Shown here one piece after another: positions 54,059-62,550 of a stretch of 64,000 bases of DNA. Source of the DNA: Halovivax limisalsi (GTDB lineage: Archaea; Halobacteriota; Halobacteria; Halobacteriales; Natrialbaceae); NCBI RefSeq assembly GCF_023093535.1, contig NZ_CP095757.1, positions 2,790,001 through 2,854,000 of the forward strand, written 5' to 3'. Under the pieces are notes generated by a model. That model ran no database searches, had not been told where the DNA came from, and saw only the letters and a program-made list of their open reading frames with translations. Within the stretch, counting starts at the first letter, position 1; each line of letters opens with the position of its first letter. The position numbers and the translations under genes were made by a program.

Positions 54059-54129
54059 GCGCTGGTAGTGTAGTGGTATCACGTGACCTTGCCATGGTCA
54101 CAACCTGGGTTCAAATCCCAGCCAGCGCA
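54059..54129 (+). tRNA. tRNA-Gly (GCC)
   Basis: 71 bases fold as a cloverleaf. Acceptor GCGCTGG pairs with CCAGCGC, D-arm GTG/CAC, anticodon stem TGACC/GGTCA with loop TTGCCAT (anticodon GCC), T-arm CTGGG-TTCAAAT-CCCAG, discriminator A. No intron and no encoded CCA. A run of T follows at once. The last 22 bases occur again 148 bases downstream (see repeats). Confidence 0.97.
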
Positions 54130-54134
54130 TTTTT
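54130..54134 (+). terminator. T-run behind tRNA-Gly
   Basis: Five T residues directly follow the discriminator base. Such runs end many archaeal tRNA transcripts. It is also part of the left arm of the 54131-54190 hairpin. Confidence 0.45.
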
Positions 54135-54190
54135 CCGAACTCAACGTTCGTGAGCACTGCGTAGCAGTGCGAACACCGGAGTTCGGAAAA
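54131..54190. repeat. Perfect 12-base inverted repeat with inner hairpin
   Basis: TTTTCCGAACTC (54131-54142) is the exact reverse complement of GAGTTCGGAAAA (54179-54190). Inside it, GCACTGC and GCAGTGC (54154-54170) form a second perfect 7-base stem with a GTA loop. The two stems could form a long cruciform or a processed RNA stem-loop behind tRNA-Gly. A degenerate version (CGAGCGG... GCGTAGCGTCGCGAG) follows the second tRNA-end copy at about 54,300. Confidence 0.7.
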
Positions 54191-54277
54191 GTCGCCCTGA
54201 TTTGAATTACGGAAGACCCAGCTCACGAGCGAAGCGAGTGAGACCGTCTTCAGGTGGTTCAAATCCCAGCCAGCGCA

Positions 54278-54710
54278 CTTCTCCGAGCGCTATATCGCGA
54301 GCGGCGCGTAGCGTCGCGAGTATCCGTGATCCCAGTCGGCGAACTTCTTGCCGCGAGTAAATTCGCGAGCGCCAGCCATGGGATTCAGCGTTGGCCTGCG
54401 AGTACGGTGCAGTGATCGACTCCCCAGTCGTGAGAAACAGTGGATTGGTCACCGGTAGGAGGCCCCTGCCAAAAGAGCCGAACCGATCGCCGCGGCAGGG
54501 CAACCGGTCGCGATATCGGACCCAGCCACTGCAACGCCAAGCAGCAAACGCCGTGGGGCGGTGGGTTCTGTCGACCCGGTCGAAGACTCCCGGACGGTAA
54601 ATCCATACCAAATCAAGATAGTCACGATTCTCAATACGTGTCACAGCCGATTACCTTTTGTACCCAGCGAGGCTACAAGCAAGCGAGCGACCGAAGGTCC
54701 CGCACCGCCA
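54278..54710. other. Non-coding stretch between tRNA-tail copy and HalOD1 gene
   Basis: With the tRNA-tail repeat region before it, this makes about 580 bases without a convincing gene. Open frames on both strands (up to 145 codons, minus) are rich in Arg, Trp and Cys and run straight through the repeats, so I reject them. It begins with a degraded copy of the hairpin (about 54,285-54,325). A T-rich CCTTTTGTACC at about 54,653-54,663 is a promoter candidate for the HalOD1 gene. Confidence 0.45.
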
Positions 54711-55055
54711 ATGCAAACTGAAATTACCCGCACTACCGAAACTGACGAACTCCACTACGACGAGGCCAACGACCGGTTCGAGCTCTCCTACGATCCCGAA
54801 GGGAGCGCGACGCTCCTCACGACGATCGTCCACGGTCTGACGTCGGTCGTCGACGTCGACGTCTCCCAGGGTGAGTTCTCACTCTACGACAGCGTCGACC
54901 CCGACGCGCTGGAACGGATCTTCAGCCCGAAGGCTGACGGCGAGGCCCGCACGGGCGGCCACGTCGCCTTCACCGCCCTCGAATGTGAAGTATACGTCCA
55001 CGCGAACGGCGACATCTACATCCACCCGCCGCCACAGGTCCAGCGACCGAACTGA
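54711..55055 (+). CDS. HalOD1 output-domain protein
   Basis: 114 residues. 'DELHYDEANDRFELSYDPEG' and 'DPDALERIFSPKADGEARTG' followed by 'VAFTALECEVYVHANGDIYI' match HalOD1, a small haloarchaeal domain also found at the ends of signalling proteins. It stands alone, so it may be an independent regulator; what it binds is unknown. The ATG at 54711 gives the usual start of stand-alone members; the frame upstream is not conserved-looking. Confidence 0.8.
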   Translation: MQTEITRTTETDELHYDEANDRFELSYDPEGSATLLTTIVHGLTSVVDVDVSQGEFSLYDSVDPDALERIFSPKADGEARTGGHVAFTALECEVYVHANGDIYIHPPPQVQRPN

Positions 55056-55202
55056 TCGTGCCTCGGCTTCGATCGGAGCCGTCCGTCCCGCTTCAGATCG
55101 CCGCGAGCGACGCCGACTTATCGGCGGCGGCCCCGAGCGGGCACAGCGACGGCGACCGACGACACCTCCGGTTTTAGGACCGGTCGGCACGAATGGCTGG
55201 GT

Positions 55203-55517
55203 ATGACCGTAATCGGATTTCTTAGCACCGCACCGGCGACCGACGAGAGCATGGCCGAAGCCGTTGCAGGGGCAATCGAAGCGATCGACGAGACGGGCCT
55301 GGCCTACGAGACGGGACCGATGGGGACGACGATCGAAGCCGACTCGATGGGCGAATTGCTCGCGGCCGTCGAGGCGGCCCACGAGTCGATCGACGCGGAT
55401 CGCGTGAGTACGTTCCTCAAGGTCGACGACAAGCGGACGAGCGACGAATCGGCGAGCGAGAAGGTGGCGGCCGTGGAGGATCACCTCGGTCGTGAGGCGC
55501 GCGGCGATCGGAACTGA
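55203..55517 (+). CDS. MTH1187-family thiamine-binding protein
   Basis: 104 residues. 'VIGFLSTAPATDESMAEAVAGAIEAI' (in part: 'ATDESMAEAVAGAIEAIDET') and 'YETGPMGTTIEADSMGELLAAV' (in part: 'YETGPMGTTIEADSMGELL') are the family signatures. The ferredoxin-like fold binds thiamine or its pyrimidine part. A TTTTAG element lies about 28 bases before the ATG, fitting a leaderless mRNA. Confidence 0.88.
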   Translation: MTVIGFLSTAPATDESMAEAVAGAIEAIDETGLAYETGPMGTTIEADSMGELLAAVEAAHESIDADRVSTFLKVDDKRTSDESASEKVAAVEDHLGREARGDRN

Positions 55518-55623
55518 AGCACTACCGAATTGCGGGGGCGGATCGGTCGCCGCCAGCGGATCCGGTTCGCCGTTGACGCACCCCGCCGACCGGCACGGCA
55601 GCGCTGTACGAGCCGCCGGGCCG

Positions 55624-56916
55624 TCACTCGTTCGCACGCGTGGATCCACTCGTCGAACGGCCGCCCAAGACCGAACCGAGGCCGACGGCGAGCAGGATCG
55701 ACAGGCCGGTCCCGACGATCGCGAACGCGGCCATCGTGACGAAGAACGCCGGCGTGGAGACGCCGAGGACGTAGCCGCCGATCGCGATCGAGGTGGCGCC
55801 GAACCCGAACTCGCCGAGGTAGGTGTAGCCGTAGGAGAGTCCGCGCGACCCCGGCGGCGTGTAGACGGCGACGGCGTCCTGGTAGAACGGCTGAATCGCG
55901 AAGAGGACGAAGCCGAACGTGGCGCTGAGCGCGATCACCGCCACGAGGCCGACCGTACCGCTCACCTCGAGCGAGAGGATCGGGACGAACGTCAGAGCCA
56001 GCGCGGCGAGGACGGCGAAGAACGCGGCCAGGCCGGTGCTCGGACTGATTCGGTCGGTCAGGGTCCCGCCGACGTACTGGCCGGCGATGCCGACGACGAG
56101 CAAGCCGACGTAGATGTAATCGCCCGGTTCGATCCCTTGCAGGGTCGGGCCGGGGTCGAATCCGGAGAGCGCCGCCGAACTGTGGAGTAACTCCGGCAGG
56201 TAGGTCAGCATGCCGCGGTAGAACAGTCCCTCGAACGTCACGATCACGAACACGAGCGCGAACGCGCTCGCGAAGAGGGTTCGCGTGTCGCCCAGCAAGT
56301 CAGAGAGCGAGAGCGCCTCGTCCGGTCCGGCGTCGGCGTCCGGGTCGACCGCCGCCGTCGGATCGAAGTCGGCCCGGAGGCCGTAGAGCGCCGCGATCAT
56401 GCCCGGAACGGCGAGGGCGAGCGCAGCCCGTTGCCAGGAGAGGCCCGCGACCATCAGCGTCGCCGCGACGAACGGGCCGAGCGCGATGCCGACGTTCCCC
56501 GCCATGCCGTGCCAGGCGAAGACGCGGCCGCGCCGGTCGACGCCGGTGCTGATGAGCGAGAGGCCGGCGGGGTGGTAGATGCTGGCGGCGGTGCCCCAGC
56601 AGACGAGGCCGATCGCGATCCCGGCCAGCGATCCGGCGAGCGCGAGGACGACGAACGACGCGCTCATCCCGGCCAGACACGCGACGACGAGCCGTTTCGG
56701 CCCGAATCGATCGGCGAGCACGCCGGCCGGCAGGGCGCCGAGGCCGAACGGCGCGTAGCCCAGCGCGACGATCAGTCCGACGAGCACCGTCGGGACGTCG
56801 AACTCGGCGAGCCAGACGACGAGGAAGATCGGGATCGACGTCTCGAACCAGTGGACGAGGCCGTGGCCGGTCATCGTGAACGCGGCGATCGCGCGATCGT
56901 TTCGATCGAGGGCCAT
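55624..56916 (-). CDS. Major facilitator superfamily transporter
   Basis: 430 residues with 12 predicted helices in two halves. 'GVLADRFGPKRLVVACLAGM' is the loop 2-3 motif (G-x-x-x-D-R-x-G-x-R/K), and 'GGTLTDRISPSTGLAAFFAV' is its repeat in the second half. A short acidic linker separates the halves. Substrate unknown; there is no informative neighbour. Confidence 0.88.
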   Translation of the reverse strand: MALDRNDRAIAAFTMTGHGLVHWFETSIPIFLVVWLAEFDVPTVLVGLIVALGYAPFGLGALPAGVLADRFGPKRLVVACLAGMSASFVVLALAGSLAGIAIGLVCWGTAASIYHPAGLSLISTGVDRRGRVFAWHGMAGNVGIALGPFVAATLMVAGLSWQRAALALAVPGMIAALYGLRADFDPTAAVDPDADAGPDEALSLSDLLGDTRTLFASAFALVFVIVTFEGLFYRGMLTYLPELLHSSAALSGFDPGPTLQGIEPGDYIYVGLLVVGIAGQYVGGTLTDRISPSTGLAAFFAVLAALALTFVPILSLEVSGTVGLVAVIALSATFGFVLFAIQPFYQDAVAVYTPPGSRGLSYGYTYLGEFGFGATSIAIGGYVLGVSTPAFFVTMAAFAIVGTGLSILLAVGLGSVLGGRSTSGSTRANE

Positions 56917-57042
56917 TTATTCGGTCTGACTGAGAGGCTCGCTCGACGGTACTTAGCACCTGTGGATCGGGCAGTCGAGTCCGGTTGACGGATAACCGCG
57001 CCCGGTCGACGGGGCGCTGCCCTCCGGCCGAAACCGCACGGT

Positions 57043-57816
57043 TCAGGCCAGGTCGAGCGCTTCTCGATCGACGCCGGCGAGTCGCGCGAGTGCGTCGGCT
57101 TCGAGCAGGTGACACTCGCCCGGGATCACGAGCAGGTGCAGCGGGTCCCCGAACTCGCGACTCGCGAGTTCCGACATCCGTCCGCCGTCGACGACCGGAT
57201 CGGGCGAGCCCGCCCGGGCCACGACGACGCCGACGAGATCCGGGTACGCCTCGGAGAGGAGATCGGCCGCCACGTCGCCGCGCATGTACTCGCCCTCCGC
57301 AGCCTTGATGTCCAGAAACACGAGCGTGTGGAGCCCGCGCTCGCGATTCTCTGCGATCGTGTCGGTGACGCTCGCGGGCAGCCCGTCGGCGCCGTGGGCC
57401 CAGGGAAACGGGAGCGTCGTCGACGGGCCGAAGCGATAGTTCTGGAGGCCGGTGAGGCCGCTCGCTGCGGTCTGTGCGGTCACGCCGTGAATGATTCGGG
57501 TGTCGACGTCGCGCTCCTCGGCGCGCAACCGCAGGTCGACGTGGGTCGTCGAAATCATCGTGTCGCCGGCGGTGCAGAAGACGACGTCGTCGGATGCCGC
57601 CGCCTCGAGGATGGGCTCGGGATCCTGCTCGACGCCGGCGCGGTCGCGGACCTCGATCTCGACGTCGTGGTGGGCGGAAAGCGCCTCGAAACTCGCGCCG
57701 ATCAGTTCGCTGGTGTAGCGCTCGGCGAAGACCCGATCGGCGGTTCGAATCGCCTCGCGGCCCTCGACGGTGATCGAGCGCTCGTCGTAGAGGCCGAGGC
57801 CGACGAAGGTGAGCAT
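57043..57816 (-). CDS. dph5: Diphthine synthase
   Basis: 257 residues. It transfers methyl groups from S-adenosylmethionine to the modified His of elongation factor 2 on the way to diphthamide. 'MLTFVGLGLYDERSITVEGR', 'VFCTAGDTMISTTHVDLRLR' and 'VIHGVTAQTAASGLTGLQNY'-type sequence ('IIHGVTAQTAASGLTGLQNY') with 'GPSTTLPFPW' are characteristic of the archaeal enzyme. Confidence 0.95.
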   Translation of the reverse strand: MLTFVGLGLYDERSITVEGREAIRTADRVFAERYTSELIGASFEALSAHHDVEIEVRDRAGVEQDPEPILEAAASDDVVFCTAGDTMISTTHVDLRLRAEERDVDTRIIHGVTAQTAASGLTGLQNYRFGPSTTLPFPWAHGADGLPASVTDTIAENRERGLHTLVFLDIKAAEGEYMRGDVAADLLSEAYPDLVGVVVARAGSPDPVVDGGRMSELASREFGDPLHLLVIPGECHLLEADALARLAGVDREALDLA

Positions 57817-57869
57817 ACCCCCACCTCGCGGTCGAGCGTCTTAGGCGAACGGATCCGCGGTGGCGGGGT

Positions 57870-58271
57870 TCAGGTCTCGTCCGACAGGATCGCTTCGAGT
57901 TCGACCTCGACGAGGTGGTCGGGATCGATCAGGCGCTCGACCTGGACCATCGTCGCTGCGGGTCGTACGTCGCCGAAGTACTCGGCGTGGGCCGAACCGA
58001 TCTCGGGCCAGTCGTCGACGTCCGTGACGTACAGCCGCGTGCGAACGACGTCCGACGCCGTCGCGCCGGTTTCTTCGAGTGCTTCGATCGCGAGGCCGAG
58101 CGCGTACCGGGTTTGCCTGCCGGGGTCGCCCACCCCGACGACCGCGCCGTCTTCGCCCGTCGCGGTCGTCCCCGCGACGTGGACGGTGTCACCCGCGCGG
58201 ACGGCGCGCGAGTAGCCGACGGCGTCCTCCCACTCGGTGCCGCTCGAAACCCGTTGACGCGGTCGCGTCAT
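57870..58271 (-). CDS. RidA-family (YjgF/UK114) protein
   Basis: 133 residues. 'YSRAVRAGDTVHVAGTTATG', 'RYALGLAIEALEETGATASD' and 'VVRTRLYVTDVDDWPEIGSA' with 'RPAATMVQVERLIDPDHLVE' follow the family. Canonical RidA hydrolyses enamine/imine intermediates using an Arg in 'R-P-A/P-R'; here the Arg is followed by 'PAAT', as in several non-canonical groups. Function therefore open. Confidence 0.85.
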   Translation of the reverse strand: MTRPRQRVSSGTEWEDAVGYSRAVRAGDTVHVAGTTATGEDGAVVGVGDPGRQTRYALGLAIEALEETGATASDVVRTRLYVTDVDDWPEIGSAHAEYFGDVRPAATMVQVERLIDPDHLVEVELEAILSDET

Positions 58272-58440
58272 ACGCGAACGTCGCGAACCGGGTCGAAAAC
58301 GCTGCCGGTGTGACCGCGGGCGAAACCCGGTCGATCGGATTCGATCGGTTCGACGTGGCGGACGAGCGTGGATGCGACGAATCGATTCAACGGGGAGGGC
58401 CGAATCGACAGTGGCTGGGTGAGACGACGGGCGACCCGTC

Positions 58441-59604
58441 TCAGAACAGGGCGTTCAGTTCGCCGCCGGTGTCGACGAGCGCGTCGAGCTGGTCCGTACT
58501 GGCCGCGTCGATCTCCGCGACGCGATCCTGCGTCTCGATGGCGACCTGCTGAAGCTGGTCGATGCGGGACACGTCGGTGACGCCGGAGCAGAGGACCGTG
58601 GCCCCGACGGTGTCGTCGGTCGGACGCGGATAGTCGCCGCCGCGAACTTCCATGCTGCCCGTCTCGTCCTCGAGCCACGATCGGCCGCGCTCGATGCCCT
58701 TCCGATCGAGGTGCTCCGACGGACCGGAGACGACGACGAGCGAGCGATCGGTGCTGTCGACCGAACACGGGAGGGTCAGCCGGCCCAGCGTGGCCTTGCG
58801 AACCAGGCTCGTCATCCGGTTCGTCGCGGCGGCCCCGTCCGTCACCGACTCGCTCCCCGTCAGTTTCCCCAACAGCGAGCCGGACGATTCGACCGTCTCG
58901 GTCGCGTAGCCGACGGTGGAGACGCCGCCGCCCGAGAGCGTGTTGATCACCTCCGATGCGTCGACGACGCTCTCGGCGACCGCACCCGTCTCGTGAACCT
59001 CGCCGGCGCCGAAGAGGACGCCGAAGCGCTCGACGATCTCCCGGTTGATCGCCGCGTAGCCGCCTTCCATCGATTCGCCCGCCCGGCGCCAGACGTCGTT
59101 GTCGAAGACGAGCAGGTTGTCGACCTCGTCGACGAACGTCTGGAACGAACGGGCCGCGTTGAGGGTGTAAATCCCGCCCTCGTCCGTCGCCGGGAGGACG
59201 CCCAGCCCGTAGACGGGGACCGTGTAGAGGTACTTGAGGTGCTTCGCGAGGACGGGCGCGCCGCCGGAACCGGTTCCGCCGCCCAGGCCGGCGACGATCA
59301 GGAACGCGTCGATCTCGTGGACCGGAATCGAGTCGATCGCCGCCTGAATCTCGTCGATGTCTGCCGAGGCGATCTCGGCGCCGAGTTCGTTGTCGGCACC
59401 GACGCCGTGTCCGCGCACCCGGGACTGCCCGATGAGGACCTGCTTTTCCTCCGGTATACGCTCGAGGCCGGCCAAGTCGGCCGCGGCGGTGTTGACCGCG
59501 ACGGCGTCGGCGACGAAGCTGCTCCGCCGGTCGGCGTCGTACGCGAGGAATCGGTCGACGATCTTTCCCCCTGCTTGCCCGAATCCGATGAGTGCGAGTT
59601 TCAT
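58441..59604 (-). CDS. cetZ: CetZ tubulin/FtsZ-family cytoskeletal protein
   Basis: 387 residues. 'MKLALIGFGQAGGKIVDRFL' start, 'GHGVGADNELG' (T3 region) and the GTP-binding signature 'GLGGGTGSGGAP' (residues 107-117) with 'FDNDVWRRAGESM' identify CetZ. It binds GTP and assembles at the membrane; family members control cell shape and motility in haloarchaea. I start at ATG 59604, as all CetZ begin there; a longer frame upstream is Arg-rich. The C-terminal end lacks the FtsZ tail. Confidence 0.93.
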   Translation of the reverse strand: MKLALIGFGQAGGKIVDRFLAYDADRRSSFVADAVAVNTAAADLAGLERIPEEKQVLIGQSRVRGHGVGADNELGAEIASADIDEIQAAIDSIPVHEIDAFLIVAGLGGGTGSGGAPVLAKHLKYLYTVPVYGLGVLPATDEGGIYTLNAARSFQTFVDEVDNLLVFDNDVWRRAGESMEGGYAAINREIVERFGVLFGAGEVHETGAVAESVVDASEVINTLSGGGVSTVGYATETVESSGSLLGKLTGSESVTDGAAATNRMTSLVRKATLGRLTLPCSVDSTDRSLVVVSGPSEHLDRKGIERGRSWLEDETGSMEVRGGDYPRPTDDTVGATVLCSGVTDVSRIDQLQQVAIETQDRVAEIDAASTDQLDALVDTGGELNALF

Positions 59605-59852
59605 GGTCTCTCGATCCGCGACCCGCGTCGATCTGCGGCCCGCGTGCGATGGATGCCGCAACCGCTCTCCCCTTCGTTACGCGATACGTACGCGATCGTG
59701 ACTCACTGCGAGCCGTTACGTTCAGCCGGTAATGAGTGTCTACCGGGCGTGTCGGTCAGGGTCTCGGACTGGTAGACCGGCAGCGCTGCGGTCGCTCGAC
59801 CATCACCTGCGCGGTGACTGATAGCGGTTGAGCCGCTCGTCGAAGTTCCGAC

Positions 59853-60836
59853 TCACTCGTGGCCTTCGATCGGAACGGGTTCGGACGGTTCGTCGACGTA
59901 CTCGAGATCGGAGTCCGAGATCGAGACGTCGACCGCCTCGACGGCTTCCTCGAGGTGTTCGACGCTCGAAACGCCGACGATCGGCGCGGTGACGGGCTCG
60001 CGATGGAGGTGCCAGGCGAGGGTGAACTGGGCCATCGAGACGCCGTACTCCGCGGCCAGTTCCTCGATGCGTCGGTTGATCTCCTCGCCGCCACCGGCCC
60101 GGTAGATGGCGTGGCGATCAGGTCGCCGTTCGTTCTCACGCCTGGCCCGGGGCGTCGTGTCGAACTCGTCGTGGGGGCGAGTGAGGTAGCCGCGGGCCAG
60201 GGGGCTCCACGGAACCACGCCGATACCCTCGCGCTCGCACAGCGGGAGCATCTCGCGGTCCTCCTCGCGATAGACCGGGTTGTAGTGATTCTGCATGGAG
60301 ACGAAGCGCTCGAGCCCGAGCCGATCGCTCGTGTGAAGCGCGTCTGCGAACTGGTGGGCCCACATCGACGACGCGCCCAGGTAGCGCACCTGGTTGCGCC
60401 GGACGGCGTCGTCGAGCGCGCGGAGCGTCTCCTCGATCGGCGTCTCGTAATCCCATCGGTGGATCTGGTAGAGGTCGAGCGTATCGAGCCCGAGTCGGTC
60501 GAGCGAGTTCGACAGTTCCTGCTCGATCGCCTTCCGGGAGAGTCCCTGCGCGTTCGGATCGTCGTCGTCCATCGAGAAGTACACCTTCGAGGCGACGACG
60601 AGCTCGTCGCGATCGTAGTCGGCGAGCACGTCGCCGATGAGGGACTCGCTCTCGCCGTCGCGGTAGACGTTCGCCGTGTCGATGAAGGTGATGCCGAGGT
60701 CGATCGCGCGTTCGAGGATCTCGCGACTCTCCGCGGCGTCGAGCTTCCAGCCGCTCCCGTCGTAGCCGAGGTTCATCGTTCCGAGGCCGATGCGACTGAC
60801 GGTCAGGCCCGAGTCACCGAGCGTGGTGTACTCCAT
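59853..60836 (-). CDS. Aldo/keto reductase
   Basis: 327 residues. 'MEYTTLGDSGLTVSRIGLGT', 'FIDTANVYRDGESESLIGD' (catalytic Asp and Tyr), 'VVASKVYFSM' (Lys) and 'LYQIHRWDYETPIEETLRAL' (His) give the complete tetrad of the voltage-channel-β-like AKR group. NADPH-dependent reduction of carbonyls is likely. The start ATG at 60836 fits; the longer frame upstream is not conserved. A 248-base gap to CetZ shows no gene. Confidence 0.9.
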   Translation of the reverse strand: MEYTTLGDSGLTVSRIGLGTMNLGYDGSGWKLDAAESREILERAIDLGITFIDTANVYRDGESESLIGDVLADYDRDELVVASKVYFSMDDDDPNAQGLSRKAIEQELSNSLDRLGLDTLDLYQIHRWDYETPIEETLRALDDAVRRNQVRYLGASSMWAHQFADALHTSDRLGLERFVSMQNHYNPVYREEDREMLPLCEREGIGVVPWSPLARGYLTRPHDEFDTTPRARRENERRPDRHAIYRAGGGEEINRRIEELAAEYGVSMAQFTLAWHLHREPVTAPIVGVSSVEHLEEAVEAVDVSISDSDLEYVDEPSEPVPIEGHE

Positions 60837-60927
60837 GAGGAGTATCGCGGACGCCAGGACCAAAACTCTCGACCTTCCGGAAGGGCCACTGAAATGAGGA
60901 CCGGGCCCGATGCGATCGGTCGCCGCG

Positions 60928-61374
60928 TCAGAACCCGATATGCGAGGTCGACGACGGTACGTCGTCATCGCCGTCGAGGTCGTCCGCCGGGGAGGTCTCG
61001 GCCGCGTCGATCCCGCCCTCGTTCGCGAACGAGACGCTCCGATCGGAGAGGTAGACCGCACCGTCCTCGACCGTCGTCTCGACAGGGACGAGTCGGGTCC
61101 CGGCGGCGTCGCCGTTGTCGCAGTCGCCGGCGCACGAGTCGAACGTCGAGCCGTGGCGCGGACAGACGATCTCGCCGTCGCGGATCGCCGCCCCGCGGCC
61201 GACGTCCAGGCGCTGGGACTCGTGCGGACAGCGATTGATCCAGCCTTCGACGCCGTCCTCGCAGGGCACCAGGATCACTTCGTCGAGTTCGCCGTAGGAA
61301 TCGCGGACGGTGAACAGCCACGAGCCCTCCTCGTGGACAGTGTCGACCGTCGTCAAACGCGTCCCGTCGGTCAT
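60928..61374 (-). CDS. Rieske [2Fe-2S] protein
   Basis: 148 residues. 'NRCPHESQRLDVGRG' (Cys49, His51) and 'IVCPRHGSTFDSCAGDC' (Cys71, His74) supply the cluster ligands, the spacing of soluble Rieske ferredoxins. Two extra Cys (81 and 85) closely follow the second pair. The C-terminal 30 residues are an acidic/Ser-rich tail. No membrane segment, so it is probably a cytoplasmic ferredoxin for an oxygenase or reductase, not part of a bc1 complex. Partner unknown. Confidence 0.88.
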   Translation of the reverse strand: MTDGTRLTTVDTVHEEGSWLFTVRDSYGELDEVILVPCEDGVEGWINRCPHESQRLDVGRGAAIRDGEIVCPRHGSTFDSCAGDCDNGDAAGTRLVPVETTVEDGAVYLSDRSVSFANEGGIDAAETSPADDLDGDDDVPSSTSHIGF

Positions 61375-61536
61375 GCACGCCCGTTTCGGTCCATCACCTA
61401 TAACGTCCGTGACTCGGACCGGACGGCGAGATCGTCCCGCGACGCCGAGCACGGTAGATCGAACGGTGTCGCGTCGGATCGAAGCCGCGGCGGTCGGAAG
61501 CGACATCGTTAGGGACGGTCGCCCGCGAGAGCGGGT

Positions 61537-62535
61537 ATGGAAGTGCCGTGCGTCCGGGTGCGCCGCGAGGACGGCGAGGCGACGCGTCGCCGACTTGCCG
61601 CCGAAGATCTCGTGGCCGACACGTTCGAGATCACCCACGAGGACGGCTGGCTCTACATCCCCGTGACCGACGCGCATGCGGTGCCTGCGGACCTCGACCT
61701 CGTCGATCGCGAGGCGCCCGAACGGGAGACCCAGACGACGCCGGCGGAGCTGCTGGGATTCGAACCCTCCTACGAGCGCCTCGGCCGGGCCGCGATCCTC
61801 GACGAGGACGACACGGACCGCGCGCGCGAGATCGCGGCCGCGATCGTCGAATCGGACCTGCCGGTCGAGACGGTGCTGAACAAAGCCTCGAAAGTCAAGG
61901 GCGAAACGCGCGTGCGCGACTGGGAGGTCCTCGCGGGCGAGGGATCCGACGACGGAGCGAGTACCGAAGTCGTTCACCGCGAGTACGGTCACGCGTTCGC
62001 CCTCGACGTCGCCGAGGTCTACTTCTCGCCCCGTCTCGCGACGGAGCGCCACCGCGTGGCCGAGCAGGTCGCGGCCGGCGACCGCGTCGTCGACATGTTC
62101 GCCGGCGTCGGGCCGTTCGCCATCCCCATGGCCGCCCGCGGCGCCGACGTCGTCGGCGTCGACGTCAACCCGCGCGCGATCGAGTACCTCCGCGAAAACG
62201 CCGAGCGAAACGGCGTGGCCGATCGGGTGACCGCGATCGACGCGGACGTGCGCGATGTCGCCGCCGAGTACGCGGGCTGGGCCGACCGCATCGTGATGAA
62301 CCTGCCCCACAGCGCCGACGACTTCCTCGACGCCGCCGTCGCGATCGCCGGCGACGACTGTACGATCCACTACTACGACATTCAGCACGAGGACGACCCT
62401 TTCGGCCCCGGCGAACGCGCGATTCGCGAGGTCGCCGAGCCCGAGTACGACGTCTCGGTCGAGACCGAACGAGTGGTCAGATCCTACGCGCCCCACGAGT
62501 GCAACGTCTGTCTCGACGTTCGCCTGACCCGGTGA
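61537..62535 (+). CDS. trm5: tRNA (guanine37-N1)-methyltransferase
   Basis: 332 residues. The SAM-binding motif 'VVDMFAGVGPFAIPMAARGA' and the catalytic 'MNLPHSADDFLDAA' (N-L-P) are those of the Trm5/TYW2 family; 'VLNKASKVKGETRVRDWEVL' and 'YFSPRLATERHRVAEQV' are the preceding D2 and linker parts. It methylates G37 of tRNAs to prevent frameshifting. A Taw2/TYW2-type aminocarboxypropyl transferase is the alternative, but the N-L-P-x-x-A motif favours Trm5. A tRNA gene follows 112 bases later. Confidence 0.87.
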   Translation: MEVPCVRVRREDGEATRRRLAAEDLVADTFEITHEDGWLYIPVTDAHAVPADLDLVDREAPERETQTTPAELLGFEPSYERLGRAAILDEDDTDRAREIAAAIVESDLPVETVLNKASKVKGETRVRDWEVLAGEGSDDGASTEVVHREYGHAFALDVAEVYFSPRLATERHRVAEQVAAGDRVVDMFAGVGPFAIPMAARGADVVGVDVNPRAIEYLRENAERNGVADRVTAIDADVRDVAAEYAGWADRIVMNLPHSADDFLDAAVAIAGDDCTIHYYDIQHEDDPFGPGERAIREVAEPEYDVSVETERVVRSYAPHECNVCLDVRLTR

Positions 62536-62550
62536 CCCGTCCCGGATCGA

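Larger units (their letters stand above)
54108..54277 (+). repeat. 22-base direct repeat of the tRNA-Gly 3' end
   Basis: GGTTCAAATCCCAGCCAGCGCA occurs at 54108-54129 inside tRNA-Gly and again at 54256-54277, offset 148 bases, as an exact copy (first 20 bases: GGTTCAAATCCCAGCCAGCG). The sequence between holds the large hairpin, an inverted T-arm-like GATTTGAAT (54199-54207) and an imperfect hairpin (GAAGAC ... GTCTTC, 54212-54251). It resembles att-site duplication or a tandem tRNA-tail unit; no integrase is present. Confidence 0.75.

Noticed and set aside
54256-54277. Second tRNA gene or pseudogene behind tRNA-Gly
   Set aside because: Only the T-arm 3' side and acceptor strand are present; no 5' half, D-arm or anticodon arm precedes them. 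Treated as a tail duplication.
54207-54644. 145-codon minus-strand frame behind tRNA-Gly
   Set aside because: It runs through the tRNA-tail repeat and hairpin remnants and is rich in Arg and Trp. The repeated DNA explains the openness better than a gene.
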